Assembly: GCF_000010725.1 (NCBI RefSeq) | Contig: NC_013858.1 | Coordinates: 248,001-312,000, forward strand | Length of the DNA: 64,000 bases | Direction of reading: 5' to 3' | From: Azospirillum sp. B510 | GTDB lineage: Bacteria > Pseudomonadota > Alphaproteobacteria > Azospirillales > Azospirillaceae | Shown: in pieces, positions 1 to 8,564 of the stretch | How positions within the stretch are numbered: position 1 is the stretch's first letter | How the letters are laid out: each line of letters opens with the position of its first letter | Translations under genes and position numbers: made by a program | The notes under the pieces: generated by a model | The model's input: only the letters and a program-made list of their open reading frames with translations | The model's database searches: none | Told to the model about the DNA's origin: nothing

Positions 1-1772
1 ATGATGATGCGGTGCCCGTTGCGTTCGGGGCTGATGGCGATGGCGAAGCCGGACTGGCCGTGCAGCGCCCAGCCCTTCGCCCGGTGCTGGCGCAGGAACC
101 CGCGGAAGGAGGCCCGGCCGTCGGGATCGTCGTAGAAGGTCATCCGCTGCACGTTGATGCCGTTGCGGAACAGGCGCTGCCCGTTCAGGACCGGCAGGGC
201 GGCCAGCGGATGGTGCTGGAGGAAGCGTTCCGCCTCGAAGGCCGGGGTGGCCGTCCGGCCGGACAGGCGTGCCGCGTGCAGACTGCCCGCCAACCCGATC
301 ATGCTCCGGGTCGGCGTCTCGCCGATCCCGCTCCGGGTCGGCGTCTCGCCGATCCCGCTCCGGGTCGGCGTCTCGCCGATCCCGCTCCGGGTCGGCGTCT
401 CGCCGATCCCGCTCCGGACGGCAACCTGTTGGATCGCCGCTTTCGCCGGCGGTTCACCGCCGGCGCGGTACCAGGCGGCCAACTCATCCTCGAGCGCCGC
501 GCGGATCGGGAGGCTGTCGAGGTCCATGGCGTCGGCCAGGGCGCCGATCACCGCCGCGGTGTCGATGGCGGAGGGCTTCCCGTCGGCCGGCAGCAGGGCC
601 CGCAGGCTCGCGCGCATCAGCTCCCGCGCGATGGCCGGGTTGGTGCCGAACAGGCTCGCCGCCCGTCCGCCGCCGACCGTCGCGACGAAGAATTCCGCCC
701 ACAAGGGCCGCGTCCGTTCCTCACGCGCGAGTTCGAGGAAACTGCGCTTCTCCAGTTTCAGCTGGATCCGCAAAACATTGATCAGCCCGTCGAGCGAGGA
801 GGTGTAGAGCTGCGGCCCGGTCCGCGCGATCAGTCCGACCAGATCCTCCGACGACAGCGCCATCGTGATGCGGAAGCGGTCGTCCGGCGGATCGTCGACC
901 ATGTCGTCGAGCAGCGCGCCGATCTTCGGCGCCACCGCCGCCGGATCGCGCGCCAGCGAGGCCGCCAGCGCCCTCGCCGCATGACTCTCCAGCGTCCGCA
1001 GATCCGGCTTCGGCAGGCGCTTGCGCAGCTCGTGCCGCGTCTCGTAGAAGGGCATGCCGCCGTCCAGCGAGCGCGTCAGCAGCCCGAGGTCGAGCGCGCG
1101 GGCGATCACCTCCTCCCCGCCGGGACGGGTGCCCAACTGGTCGGCCGCGCCGATCGCATCGAACGGGGCCAGCGGGACCGCGTCGCGCAGGGCGGCCAGC
1201 GCCGCGTCGCCGGGGAACAGGCTGGAACAACGGAACGCCTCGGCCGGGGAGCGGCGGGCCAGCTCGGCGAAGGCCGCATCCCCGCCGAACAGGGCGTCGA
1301 GAACCGGCTGGCTCGCCGGCTCATGGTCGGCGCAGGCGGTCTGCCCTTCGACCGGCCGGCTGTCGGCGGCCCGGCTGTTCATGATCTGCTCGTCGGCCGC
1401 CCTGGCTTCGGCGATCCTGGCGGCTCTCGCCGCCTTCACCGCGGCGGATTTGGCTTCGGCCGCCTGTGGATCACCGTTCAGCGCGTCGGGGGAGGTGGCC
1501 GATCGCGTGGCGGGAGGCTTGGTGGCGACGGGCTGTGTCCGAGCTTTCGCTGGCTTGGGCCGGTCTGGCGCCATCAGTTCCGCCGCACGGATGGGTGCCG
1601 GCGGTGTCGGCAGCTCCGCCACGGAGACCGGGGCGGTCGTCGCCAATGGCTCCACCGTGCCGAAAGCCGGCAGTCCGGTCGACAGCACGGCGCAGGCTGA
1701 CAGCAGCAGCCGGCGGGTCCATCGCGACGATGACGCCGCGGCATAAGCGGAGAGCGAGCGACCGGTGAGCAC
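1..1772 (-). CDS. Exported protein of unknown function with a 4x nine-residue repeat (3' end outside window)
   Basis: The minus-strand frame is open from a GTG at 1772 through the left edge, so at least 590 codons are present and the C-terminus is missing. The proposed start gives a short basic segment (RWTRR), a hydrophobic stretch (LLLSACAVLSTGLPAFG) and then a Pro/Ala/Lys-rich linker, which looks like a Sec signal peptide followed by a flexible tether. About residues 130-430 are Ala/Leu/Asp-rich and probably helical. Near residues 455-490 the unit RSGIGETPT occurs four times in exact tandem. I recognise no family and assign no function. An in-frame TAA lies upstream of the GTG, which limits how far the start could move. 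The dense frames on the plus strand here are shadows of this gene. Confidence 0.7.
   Translation of the reverse strand, partial: MLTGRSLSAYAAASSSRWTRRLLLSACAVLSTGLPAFGTVEPLATTAPVSVAELPTPPAPIRAAELMAPDRPKPAKARTQPVATKPPATRSATSPDALNGDPQAAEAKSAAVKAARAARIAEARAADEQIMNSRAADSRPVEGQTACADHEPASQPVLDALFGGDAAFAELARRSPAEAFRCSSLFPGDAALAALRDAVPLAPFDAIGAADQLGTRPGGEEVIARALDLGLLTRSLDGGMPFYETRHELRKRLPKPDLRTLESHAARALAASLARDPAAVAPKIGALLDDMVDDPPDDRFRITMALSSEDLVGLIARTGPQLYTSSLDGLINVLRIQLKLEKRSFLELAREERTRPLWAEFFVATVGGGRAASLFGTNPAIARELMRASLRALLPADGKPSAIDTAAVIGALADAMDLDSLPIRAALEDELAAWYRAGGEPPAKAAIQQVAVRSGIGETPTRSGIGETPTRSGIGETPTRSGIGETPTRSMIGLAGSLHAARLSGRTATPAFEAERFLQHHPLAALPVLNGQRLFRNGINVQRMTFYDDPDGRASFRGFLRQHRAKGWALHGQSGFAIAISPERNGHRII
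305..412. repeat. 27-bp tandem repeat, four copies, inside a coding region
   Basis: A 27-bp unit containing CTCCGGGTCGGCGTCTCGCC is repeated four times head to tail with essentially no divergence. Because 27 is a multiple of three, the reading frame of the minus-strand gene is kept and each unit encodes RSGIGETPT. The identity of the copies suggests recent expansion by slippage or unequal exchange. Confidence 0.9.
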
Positions 1773-2094
1773 GTCGATGGCAACTTCGAGGATTGACGAC
1801 TGGCGGATCGGGATAGCGTCCGACCGACGCCTTACCCCTTAAGACTTACCATATTCAGGCAATTCCGGTTTTGTCACCCGTTACCCGCAGTCCGCCCGCA
1901 TATTCTTGTGCCGGAGCCCGTCGAACCGGCGGCGGAGTACCCCGCCCTGGCCGTTGCTTGCCGGTTGAATTGCCCGGCCAAGCATGGACAGGAGCGCTTC
2001 GCGTACCAATCCTCAATCCTTCGTCCATTGCCGGGCCTCCCTGCCTTGGCTGGGGAGCCGCTTGCCGGATGGGCGGCAGGATGGAGGGTTGCGT
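1773..2094. other. Intergenic region between divergent genes, no gene seen
   Basis: About 320 bases separate the GTG start of the left-edge gene from the ATG of the vWA protein. Frames that cross it continue from the neighbours without a convincing start or ribosome site. It must hold both promoters. I cannot single out -35/-10 boxes with confidence. Confidence 0.5.
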
Positions 2095-2904
2095 ATGCGT
2101 GCATACCGTCTCTTGGCCCATTTTCCGACCCGCGCGCCCGTGATCCGCGCGCCCGGCCGGGTTCCGATCCTCGTGCTGTCGTGCCTGCTGTCGTATCTGC
2201 TGTCGGGCCTGTCCTTCGTGGCATCCCCGGCCATGGCCCAGACGCCGGTGGACGTGGAGCTGGTGCTGGCGGTGGACGTGTCCGGCAGCGTCGATCCGGA
2301 CGAGGCGAAGCTTCAGCGCAACGGTTATATCCAGGCCCTGCTGAACCCGAAGGTGCAGGCGGCGATCCGTGGCGGTCCCTTCGGCCGGATCAGCGCCACC
2401 TATGTCGAATGGGCCGGCGAGGGCTACCAGCATATGGTCGTCCCCTGGACCGAACTGAGCGATCCGGCCAGCGTCGACCGCTTCGCCGCCATGGTGGCGG
2501 AGGCGCCGATGATGACGGAGCAATGGACCTCGATCAGCGCCGTCATCGACTTCGCCATCCCGCTGTTCGGCAACAACGGGTTCGAAGGCACCCGGCGGGT
2601 CATCGACATTTCCGGCGATGGCGAGAACAACCGCGGCCGCCCGGCCGAGCTGGCGCGCGACGCGGCGGTCGCCCGCGGCATCACCATCAACGGGCTGCCG
2701 ATCCTGAACGACCGCCCCAACCCCTGGGGCGGAGCGGCGCCGAACGACCTGGAGGGCTATTACCGCGACCATGTCATCGGCGGTCCCGGCGCCTTCCTGG
2801 TGCCCGCCCGCGATTTCGACGCCTTCGCCGACGCCATTCTTGCCAAGCTGCTGCTGGAGGTGTCGGGCCTCCCACCGAGCGGGCGGGATGTCGCCGTCCG
2901 CTGA
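2095..2904 (+). CDS. DUF1194 family exported von Willebrand A-like protein
   Basis: The 269-residue product begins at ATG 2095, chosen because a GGAGGG ribosome site sits just upstream and a signal peptide follows (hydrophobic core LVLSCLLSYLLSGLSF, cleavage expected after the AMA in SPAMAQTP). The mature protein opens with VELVLAVDVSGSVDPDE, where DVSGS is a MIDAS metal-binding motif of vWA domains. Downstream SGDGENNRGRP and the overall length match DUF1194, a periplasmic family of unknown function common in alphaproteobacteria. A metal-dependent protein-protein interaction role is inferred from the fold only. No neighbour indicates a pathway. A longer frame extends upstream but lacks any ribosome site. 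Confidence 0.85.
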   Translation: MRAYRLLAHFPTRAPVIRAPGRVPILVLSCLLSYLLSGLSFVASPAMAQTPVDVELVLAVDVSGSVDPDEAKLQRNGYIQALLNPKVQAAIRGGPFGRISATYVEWAGEGYQHMVVPWTELSDPASVDRFAAMVAEAPMMTEQWTSISAVIDFAIPLFGNNGFEGTRRVIDISGDGENNRGRPAELARDAAVARGITINGLPILNDRPNPWGGAAPNDLEGYYRDHVIGGPGAFLVPARDFDAFADAILAKLLLEVSGLPPSGRDVAVR

Positions 2905-2931
2905 GCGGGGACAGGATGGCAGGAGCCGGGA

Positions 2932-3120
2932 TCAGTTCACCGTCCGGTCGATGGCGCGGCCGGCCTTTTCCGCCGGACCCGGCGGGTCGATGGCGTCCTT
3001 CACGCTCTGGCCGGCGTTGTCGATGGACTTGCCGGCCCTTTCCGCCGGGCCTTCCTCGTGGCAGGCGGCCACGGCGACCAGCGGCAGGACCAGGACGGCG
3101 GCGCGCAACAGCGTCAGCAT
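2932..3120 (-). CDS. Small entericidin-like lipoprotein
   Basis: This 62-residue product starts at ATG 3120, preceded by an AAGGAA ribosome site. The N-terminus is a hydrophobic signal ending in the lipobox VAAC, with the Cys near residue 20, so it should be lipidated and membrane-anchored. The mature part holds two similar segments, GPAERAGKSIDNAGQSV and GPAEKAGRAIDRTVN, which resemble the amphipathic helices of entericidin-type small lipoproteins. The gene is convergent with the vWA gene and divergent from eutB. The function is unknown; a cell-envelope role is an inference. Confidence 0.75.
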   Translation of the reverse strand: MLTLLRAAVLVLPLVAVAACHEEGPAERAGKSIDNAGQSVKDAIDPPGPAEKAGRAIDRTVN

Positions 3121-3376
3121 GGAGTTTTCCTTCGCTTGTGGGGGGCGCGCCGTCCGCGGACCGGCGGCGCGCCGCGATGCGGAGGGAACGCCGCGGCCGG
3201 GCTTCGGGTTCGCCGGCCCCGCCATTTGCTCCGCCGACGCCCACGCCTGGGCCGGGCCGTCGCCATTTCGATTACCCCCGGCCGCCATCCCCCTCATTTT
3301 GTGTTCTACGGTCAACTCCCCGCCGCCCGTCCCGTGCCACTCTCGCGTCCAGGGATGAAACGGGTGGGAGGCCGGC

Positions 3377-4768
3377 ATGGCGGGGTACCATTGCGATCTG
3401 GGGCGTCAGCGCCACCGTTTCGACGATCTGAAGGCGGTGATGGCCTGCGCCTCGCCGCGGCGGTCGGGGGACGAGCTGGCGGGCATCGCCGCCGACAGCG
3501 ACGAACGGCGGGTGGCGGCGCGCATGGTGCTGGCCGACCTGCCGCTGAAGATTTTCCTCGCCGAGGCGCTGGTCCCCTACGAGACCGACGAGGTGACGCG
3601 CCTGATCATCGACCGCCATGACGCCGACGCCTTCCGGCCGGTGGCGCACATGACGGTCGGGCAGTTCCGCGACTGGCTGCTGTCCTATCAGGCCGACACC
3701 GCGACGCTGACGGCGCTCGCCCCCGGCCTGACGCCGGAGATGGCGGCGGCGGTGTCCAAGCTGATGCGCAACCATGATCTGGTCTCGGTCGCCGCCAAAT
3801 GCTCGGTCGTCACCCGCTTCCGCACCACGGTCGGGCTGCCGGGGCGGCTGTCGAGCCGCTTGCAGCCCAACCACCCGACCGACGATCCGACCGGCATCGC
3901 CGCCTCGACGCTGGACGGGCTGCTCTACGGTATCGGCGACGCGGTGATCGGCATCAACCCGGCGACCGACAATGTGCCGGCCTGCATCGCTCTGCTGGAG
4001 ATGCTGGACGCCGTGCGCACCCGCTTCGACATTCCGGTGCAATCCTGCGTGCTGGCCCATGTCACCACGACGATGCGGGCGATGGAGCGCGGGGCGCCGG
4101 TCGATCTGGTGTTCCAGTCGATCGCCGGCACCGAGAAGGCCAATGCCGGCTTCGGCGTCACCCTGTCGCTGCTGGCCGAGGCGCAGGAGGCGGCCAAATC
4201 GCTGAAGCGCGGCACCATCGGCGACAACGTCATGTATTTCGAGACGGGCCAGGGATCGGCCCTGTCGGCCGACGCCCATTTCGGCGTCGACCAGCAGACG
4301 GTGGAAACCCGCGCCTACGCCGTCGCCCGCGCCTTCGACCCGCTGCTGGTCAACACGGTGGTCGGCTTCATCGGCCCCGAATATCTCTATGACGCCAAGC
4401 AGATCACGCGGGCCGGGCTGGAAGACCATTTCTGCGCCAAGCTGCTGGGCGTGCCGATGGGCTGCGACGCCTGCTACACCAACCATGCCGAGGCCGACCA
4501 GGACGACATGGACGTCCTGATGACGATGCTGGCGACGGCGGGCGTCAATTTCCTGATCGCGGTGCCCGGCGCCGACGACGTCATGCTGAACTACCAGAGC
4601 CTGTCCTATCACGACGTGCTCGGGCTGCGGCATCTGCTGAAGCGCCCGCCGGCTCCGGAGTTCGAGGCGTGGCTGGAGAAGGCCGGCTGGCTCGACGAGC
4701 AGCGCCGGCTGCCGCCCTGGCCCGACCAGAGCCTCGTCGTTTCCGCCCTGCTGGGGAGTGCGGCCTGA
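3377..4768 (+). CDS. eutB: Ethanolamine ammonia-lyase large subunit EutB
   Basis: EutB is the catalytic large subunit of adenosylcobalamin-dependent ethanolamine ammonia-lyase, which converts ethanolamine to acetaldehyde and ammonia in the cytoplasm. The 463-residue product is close to the enterobacterial length of about 453. It has the family's TIM-barrel blocks, including RLQPNHPTDDPTGIAA, GDAVIGINPATDN, IAGTEKANAGFGV, MYFETGQGSALSADAH and LLGVPMGCDACYTNHAEADQ. A GGGAGG ribosome site precedes ATG 3377. The stop overlaps the eutC start (TGATG), so the two subunits are translationally coupled. No eutA reactivase or microcompartment genes are next to it, as in the short eut operons of many proteobacteria. 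Confidence 0.97.
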   Translation: MAGYHCDLGRQRHRFDDLKAVMACASPRRSGDELAGIAADSDERRVAARMVLADLPLKIFLAEALVPYETDEVTRLIIDRHDADAFRPVAHMTVGQFRDWLLSYQADTATLTALAPGLTPEMAAAVSKLMRNHDLVSVAAKCSVVTRFRTTVGLPGRLSSRLQPNHPTDDPTGIAASTLDGLLYGIGDAVIGINPATDNVPACIALLEMLDAVRTRFDIPVQSCVLAHVTTTMRAMERGAPVDLVFQSIAGTEKANAGFGVTLSLLAEAQEAAKSLKRGTIGDNVMYFETGQGSALSADAHFGVDQQTVETRAYAVARAFDPLLVNTVVGFIGPEYLYDAKQITRAGLEDHFCAKLLGVPMGCDACYTNHAEADQDDMDVLMTMLATAGVNFLIAVPGADDVMLNYQSLSYHDVLGLRHLLKRPPAPEFEAWLEKAGWLDEQRRLPPWPDQSLVVSALLGSAA

Positions 4769-5532
4769 TGAGCGAGAGTCCAAAGGATCCGTGGGCGCGC
4801 TTCCGCACCGCCACCCGCGCCCGCATCGCTCTCGGCCGCAGCGGCGACGCCCTGCCGACCCGGGCGCTGCTGGAGTTCCAACTCGCCCACGCCCGCGCCC
4901 GCGACGCGGTGCACAGCGCGGTCGATTTCGACCGGCTGGCCGCCGAGCTGTCGCCGCTGGAGACCATCCGCGTCCACAGCGCCGCCCCCGACCGCCCGAC
5001 ATATCTGCGCCGGCCCGATCTCGGCCGCCGGCTCGATCCGGCCGGCGCCGCGGCGCTGCCGGCGGGGGAGTGGGATCTGCTGTTCGTGATCGCCGACGGG
5101 CTGTCGGCCGCGGCGGTGCAGGTCAACGCCGCCCCGCTGATCCATGCCTGCATGGCGCGGCTGGGGCATCTGCGGATCGGCCCGGTGGTGCTGGCCGGTC
5201 AGGCCCGCGTCGCGCTGGGCGACGAGGTGGCGGCGGCGGTGGGCGCCCGGCTGGTGGCGCTGCTGGTGGGCGAGCGGCCCGGCCTGTCGGCCGCGGAATC
5301 GCTTGGGGTCTATCTGACCTGGGAGCCCAGGCCCGGCCGCGCCGATTCCGAACGCAACTGCATCTCCAACATCCATGCCGACGGCCTGTCGATCCAGACG
5401 GCCGCCGACAAGCTGTGCTGGCTCGCCACCGAGGCGGCGCGGCTGAAACTGACGGGGGTCGCCCTGAAGGAGGACGCCCCGTCCCTGGCCGGTCCGGACA
5501 ACCACAACAATCGGCTGACCGGCCAGTCCTGA
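4768..5532 (+). CDS. eutC: Ethanolamine ammonia-lyase small subunit EutC
   Basis: EutC is the small subunit that completes the cobalamin-binding site of ethanolamine ammonia-lyase. The product is 254 residues. Diagnostic segments are FRTATRARIALGRSGDALPT near the N-terminus, FQLAHARARDAVH, LLFVIADGLSAAAVQ in the middle, and SERNCISNIHADGL and AADKLCWLATEAARL near the end. The ATG overlaps the eutB stop by one base, and a GGGGAG ribosome site lies inside the end of eutB. The permease gene follows 62 bases later on the same strand, which makes a three-gene uptake-and-breakdown unit. Confidence 0.97.
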   Translation: MSESPKDPWARFRTATRARIALGRSGDALPTRALLEFQLAHARARDAVHSAVDFDRLAAELSPLETIRVHSAAPDRPTYLRRPDLGRRLDPAGAAALPAGEWDLLFVIADGLSAAAVQVNAAPLIHACMARLGHLRIGPVVLAGQARVALGDEVAAAVGARLVALLVGERPGLSAAESLGVYLTWEPRPGRADSERNCISNIHADGLSIQTAADKLCWLATEAARLKLTGVALKEDAPSLAGPDNHNNRLTGQS

Positions 5533-5594
5533 GTGCGCCGCCATCGGCACCAACGCCTTGAAACATACAGCCTTGAACAGGGGCAGGAGGCAAC

Positions 5595-7007
5595 ATGTCT
5601 GGGACCACGAAACCTGAATTGAGCAAGAGCCTGAGCGGGCTCCATCTGTGGGGCATCGCCGTCGGGCTGGTGATCTCCGGCGAATACTTCGGCTGGAGCT
5701 ACGGCTGGGCGGCGGCGGGAACGCTGGGCTTCCTCGTCACCACGATCCTGATCGCGGTGATGTACACCACCTTCATCTTCAGCTTCACCGAGCTGACCAC
5801 CGCCATCCCCCATGCCGGCGGCCCCTTCGCCTACAGCTACCGCGCCTTCGGGCCCAAGGGCGGCTTCGTCGCCGGTTTCGCCACGCTGATCGAGTTCGTC
5901 TTCGCCCCGCCGGCCATCGCGCTCGCCATCGGCGCCTATCTGAACGTGCAGTTTCCCGGACTCGACCCGAAGACCGCCGCCGTCGGCGCCTACATCGTCT
6001 TCATGGGGCTGAACATCGCCGGCGTGTCGATCGCCGCCACCTTCGAGCTGTTCGTCACCATCCTGGCGATCATCGAGCTGGTGGTGTTCATGGGCGTCGT
6101 CTATCCCGGCTTCTCCTGGGCCAACTTCGCCGCCAACGGCTGGGCGGGTCAGGCCAGCTTCGGCAAGGACGCCTTCGGCGGCATCTTCGCCGCGATCCCC
6201 TTCGCCATCTGGTTCTTCCTGGCGATCGAGGGGGCGGCGATGGCGGCCGAGGAGACCAAGGATCCCAAGCGCACCGTGCCGCGCGCCTATATCGGCGGCA
6301 TCCTGACGCTGGTGGTGCTGGCCTTCGGCACGATGATCTTCGCCGGCGGCGTCGGCGACTGGAACGCGCTGTCGAACATCAACGACCCGCTGCCGCAGGC
6401 GATGAAGGCGGTGGTCGGTGAATCGAGCGGCTGGCTGCACATGCTGGTGTGGATCGGCCTGTTCGGCCTGATCGCCTCCTTCCACGGCATCATCATGGGC
6501 TATTCGCGCCAGATCTTCGCGCTGTCGCGCGCCGGCTTCCTGCCGCCGGTGCTGGCCCGCCTGCACCCGACGCGCAAGACCCCGCACTGGGCGATCCTGG
6601 CCGGCGGCGTGATCGGCATCGCCGCCATCTATTCCGACGAGCTGATCCAGATCGGCGGCCAGCCGCTGACCGCCAACATCGTCACCATGTCGGTCTTCGG
6701 CGCCATCGTCATGTACATCATGAGCATGGCGGCGCTGTTCCGCCTGCGCGCCACCGAACCGGCGCTGGAGCGCCCGTTCCGCGCGCCCTTCTATCCGGTG
6801 TTCCCGGCGATCTCGCTGGCCCTGGCGGTGCTGGCCCTGGTGACCATGGTCTATTACAACGCCCTGGTCTTCGGGCTGTTCGTGGCGCTGTTCGCGCTCG
6901 GCTACCTGTTCCACCTCGCCACCGCCGGCATGCGGGTGAAGGCCGGTGGCGGCGCCGGGCTGACGCACATGGACGCCTTCACCGAGGCGCGGACGATGGT
7001 GGATTGA
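5595..7007 (+). CDS. eat: Ethanolamine permease (APC superfamily)
   Basis: This 470-residue integral membrane protein has about twelve hydrophobic segments and belongs to the amino acid-polyamine-organocation superfamily. The N-terminal block LWGIAVGLVISGEYFGWSYG and the FFLAIEGAAMAAEE segment near residue 210 are typical of proton-driven ethanolamine permeases of the Eat type. It starts at ATG 5595 behind a strong AGGAGG site. The position directly after eutBC supports ethanolamine import as its job. The C-terminal about 25 residues are cytoplasmic. A Rho-independent terminator follows, so this is probably the last gene of the operon. Confidence 0.94.
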   Translation: MSGTTKPELSKSLSGLHLWGIAVGLVISGEYFGWSYGWAAAGTLGFLVTTILIAVMYTTFIFSFTELTTAIPHAGGPFAYSYRAFGPKGGFVAGFATLIEFVFAPPAIALAIGAYLNVQFPGLDPKTAAVGAYIVFMGLNIAGVSIAATFELFVTILAIIELVVFMGVVYPGFSWANFAANGWAGQASFGKDAFGGIFAAIPFAIWFFLAIEGAAMAAEETKDPKRTVPRAYIGGILTLVVLAFGTMIFAGGVGDWNALSNINDPLPQAMKAVVGESSGWLHMLVWIGLFGLIASFHGIIMGYSRQIFALSRAGFLPPVLARLHPTRKTPHWAILAGGVIGIAAIYSDELIQIGGQPLTANIVTMSVFGAIVMYIMSMAALFRLRATEPALERPFRAPFYPVFPAISLALAVLALVTMVYYNALVFGLFVALFALGYLFHLATAGMRVKAGGGAGLTHMDAFTEARTMVD

Positions 7008-7045
7008 GATGGTGGAATGACAGCTTCGGCTGGTTGACGTCGGAG

Positions 7046-7075
7046 AAGGGGGCGCCGGTGTTCGGCGCCCCTTTT
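7046..7075 (+). terminator. Rho-independent terminator after the eut operon
   Basis: GGGGCGCCG and CGGCGCCCC form a perfect 9-bp GC stem around a GTGTT loop, followed by TTTT. It lies 40 bases past the permease stop. The A's before the 5' arm give a shorter T-run on the minus strand, so it may also serve phaZ, which ends convergently at 7086. Confidence 0.85.
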
Positions 7076-7085
7076 CTGGTCGCCC

Positions 7086-8312
7086 TCACTCCCCGTCGTG
7101 GCTTCGGATGAAGCTGCGGATTTCCGGCAGGATGCTTTCGCGCCAGCGGCGGCCGTTGAAGATACCGTAATGGCCGACCCCCTTCTGGAAATGCGTCTTG
7201 CGCATGTCGTCGGGCAGGGACGCGCACAGGCGCTGCGCCGCGATGGTCTGGCCGGGGGCGGAGATGTCGTCCAGCTCGCCCTCCACCGTCATCACCGCTG
7301 TCCTGGTGATCGCCGCCGGCTCCACCTTGCGGCCACGCGACACCATGGTGCCGTTGGGCAGGGCGTGCTTCTGGAACACCGTCTCGATGGTCTGAAGGTA
7401 GAAATCCGCCGACAGGTCCATCACCGACAGATATTCGTCGTAGAAGCGGCGATGCTGTTCCGCCGAATCGCCGTCGCCGCGCACGAGATGGCGGAACAGC
7501 CCGACATGCTCGTTGATGTGGCGGTCGAGATTCATCGACATGAAGCCCGACAGCTGGATGAAGCCGGGATAGACGCGGCGGAAGGCGCCCGGATAATAGA
7601 CCGGGACCGTGGTGATCACGCTGCGCTCGAACCACTTCAGCGGGCGTTCCATCGCCAGCTTGACCGGCACCGTCGGGTTGGCCATCGGATCGATCGGGCC
7701 GCCCATCAGGGTCATGCTGCGCGCCTGCACCGGCTCGTCCGCCGCCGCCATCAGCGACACCGCCGCCATCACCGGCACCGCCGGCTGGCACACCGCGATG
7801 ACGTGGGTGTTCGGTCCGAGGAAGCGGATCAGCTCCGCCACCGTGTCGACATAGTCGTCGAAGTCGAAACGCCCGGCCGACATCGGCACCAGCCGCGCGT
7901 CGATCCAATCGGTGATGAACACGTCATGGTCGCGCATCAGCGCCTCGACCGTGCCGCGCAGCAGCGTGGCATGGTGGCCCGACATCGGGGCGACCAGCAG
8001 CACCCTCGGCTGGCGCGGCGTGCCCGCCGGCTTGGCGAAGTTCAGCAGCTTGCAGAAGGGCGACTGCCAGACGAACCGCTCGGTGACCGGCACGGTCCGC
8101 CCATCGACCACCGTCTCCGCCAGCCCGAAGGCGGGCTTGCCGAAGCGGCGGGTCGTGCGTTCCACCAGCTCCGCCCCGGCGGCGACCGCCCGGCCCAGCT
8201 TGGTGTAGGACAACGGCATCAACGGATTCTGGAAGGTATGCTGAGCGGCTTCGGCCCACAGGCGCATCGGCCGCATGGCGGCGTGTTGCATGTCGTACAG
8301 GTGATACAGCAA
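7086..8312 (-). CDS. phaZ: Intracellular poly(3-hydroxybutyrate) depolymerase PhaZ
   Basis: This 408-residue protein is an intracellular PHB depolymerase that mobilises storage granules. It lacks a signal peptide. The nucleophile is probably the Cys in HVIAVCQPAVPVMAA, as in the Cys-type intracellular depolymerases that replace the usual lipase-box Ser. DDISAPGQT supplies the expected Asp and GVGHYGIFNGRRW the His. The family N-terminus MLYHLYDMQ is reproduced only if translation begins at the TTG at 8312, which has GAGG about ten bases upstream, so I take that start over later ATGs. It converges on the eut operon and probably has its own promoter in the 250-base gap upstream. Confidence 0.93.
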   Translation of the reverse strand: MLYHLYDMQHAAMRPMRLWAEAAQHTFQNPLMPLSYTKLGRAVAAGAELVERTTRRFGKPAFGLAETVVDGRTVPVTERFVWQSPFCKLLNFAKPAGTPRQPRVLLVAPMSGHHATLLRGTVEALMRDHDVFITDWIDARLVPMSAGRFDFDDYVDTVAELIRFLGPNTHVIAVCQPAVPVMAAVSLMAAADEPVQARSMTLMGGPIDPMANPTVPVKLAMERPLKWFERSVITTVPVYYPGAFRRVYPGFIQLSGFMSMNLDRHINEHVGLFRHLVRGDGDSAEQHRRFYDEYLSVMDLSADFYLQTIETVFQKHALPNGTMVSRGRKVEPAAITRTAVMTVEGELDDISAPGQTIAAQRLCASLPDDMRKTHFQKGVGHYGIFNGRRWRESILPEIRSFIRSHDGE

Positions 8313-8564
8313 GTCAGATCCTCACGTCACGGCTAACCCCCGGTCGGCCAGGGTTGGTTATTCCTTCGATCGCATATTGATCGTATTACCAACCATATCC
8401 TTGGACAGGGGTGGCGTATAGGTCAAGAGCTTCTTCGCATTTGCAAAGCACTGTTGTTGAAAGAACATTGCAGTGCACAAAAAACTATCAATCGCAACGA
8501 TCCCCCTATGGCCCCGGCGCATGAATCCGTTGGTCATACCGACGTTCCGTGAGGGAGCCGACGA
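8313..8564. promoter_or_regulatory. phaZ upstream region with TGCA-rich inverted repeats
   Basis: The gap upstream of phaZ is less GC-rich than its surroundings. It contains GCACTG at 8448-8453 and the inverse CAGTGC at 8471-8476, plus TTTGCAAA nearby. Such TGC/GCA-rich dyads resemble PhaR-type operators that control PHA genes, but the match is by eye only. No gene is seen here. Confidence 0.35.

Noticed and set aside
305..412. CRISPR array
   Set aside because: The units are contiguous with no spacers, keep a reading frame, and have no cas genes nearby.
12..1700. A plus-strand open frame of 562 codons at the left edge
   Set aside because: It is Arg/Gly/Ala-rich with no domain. The minus-strand frame has a signal peptide and normal composition.
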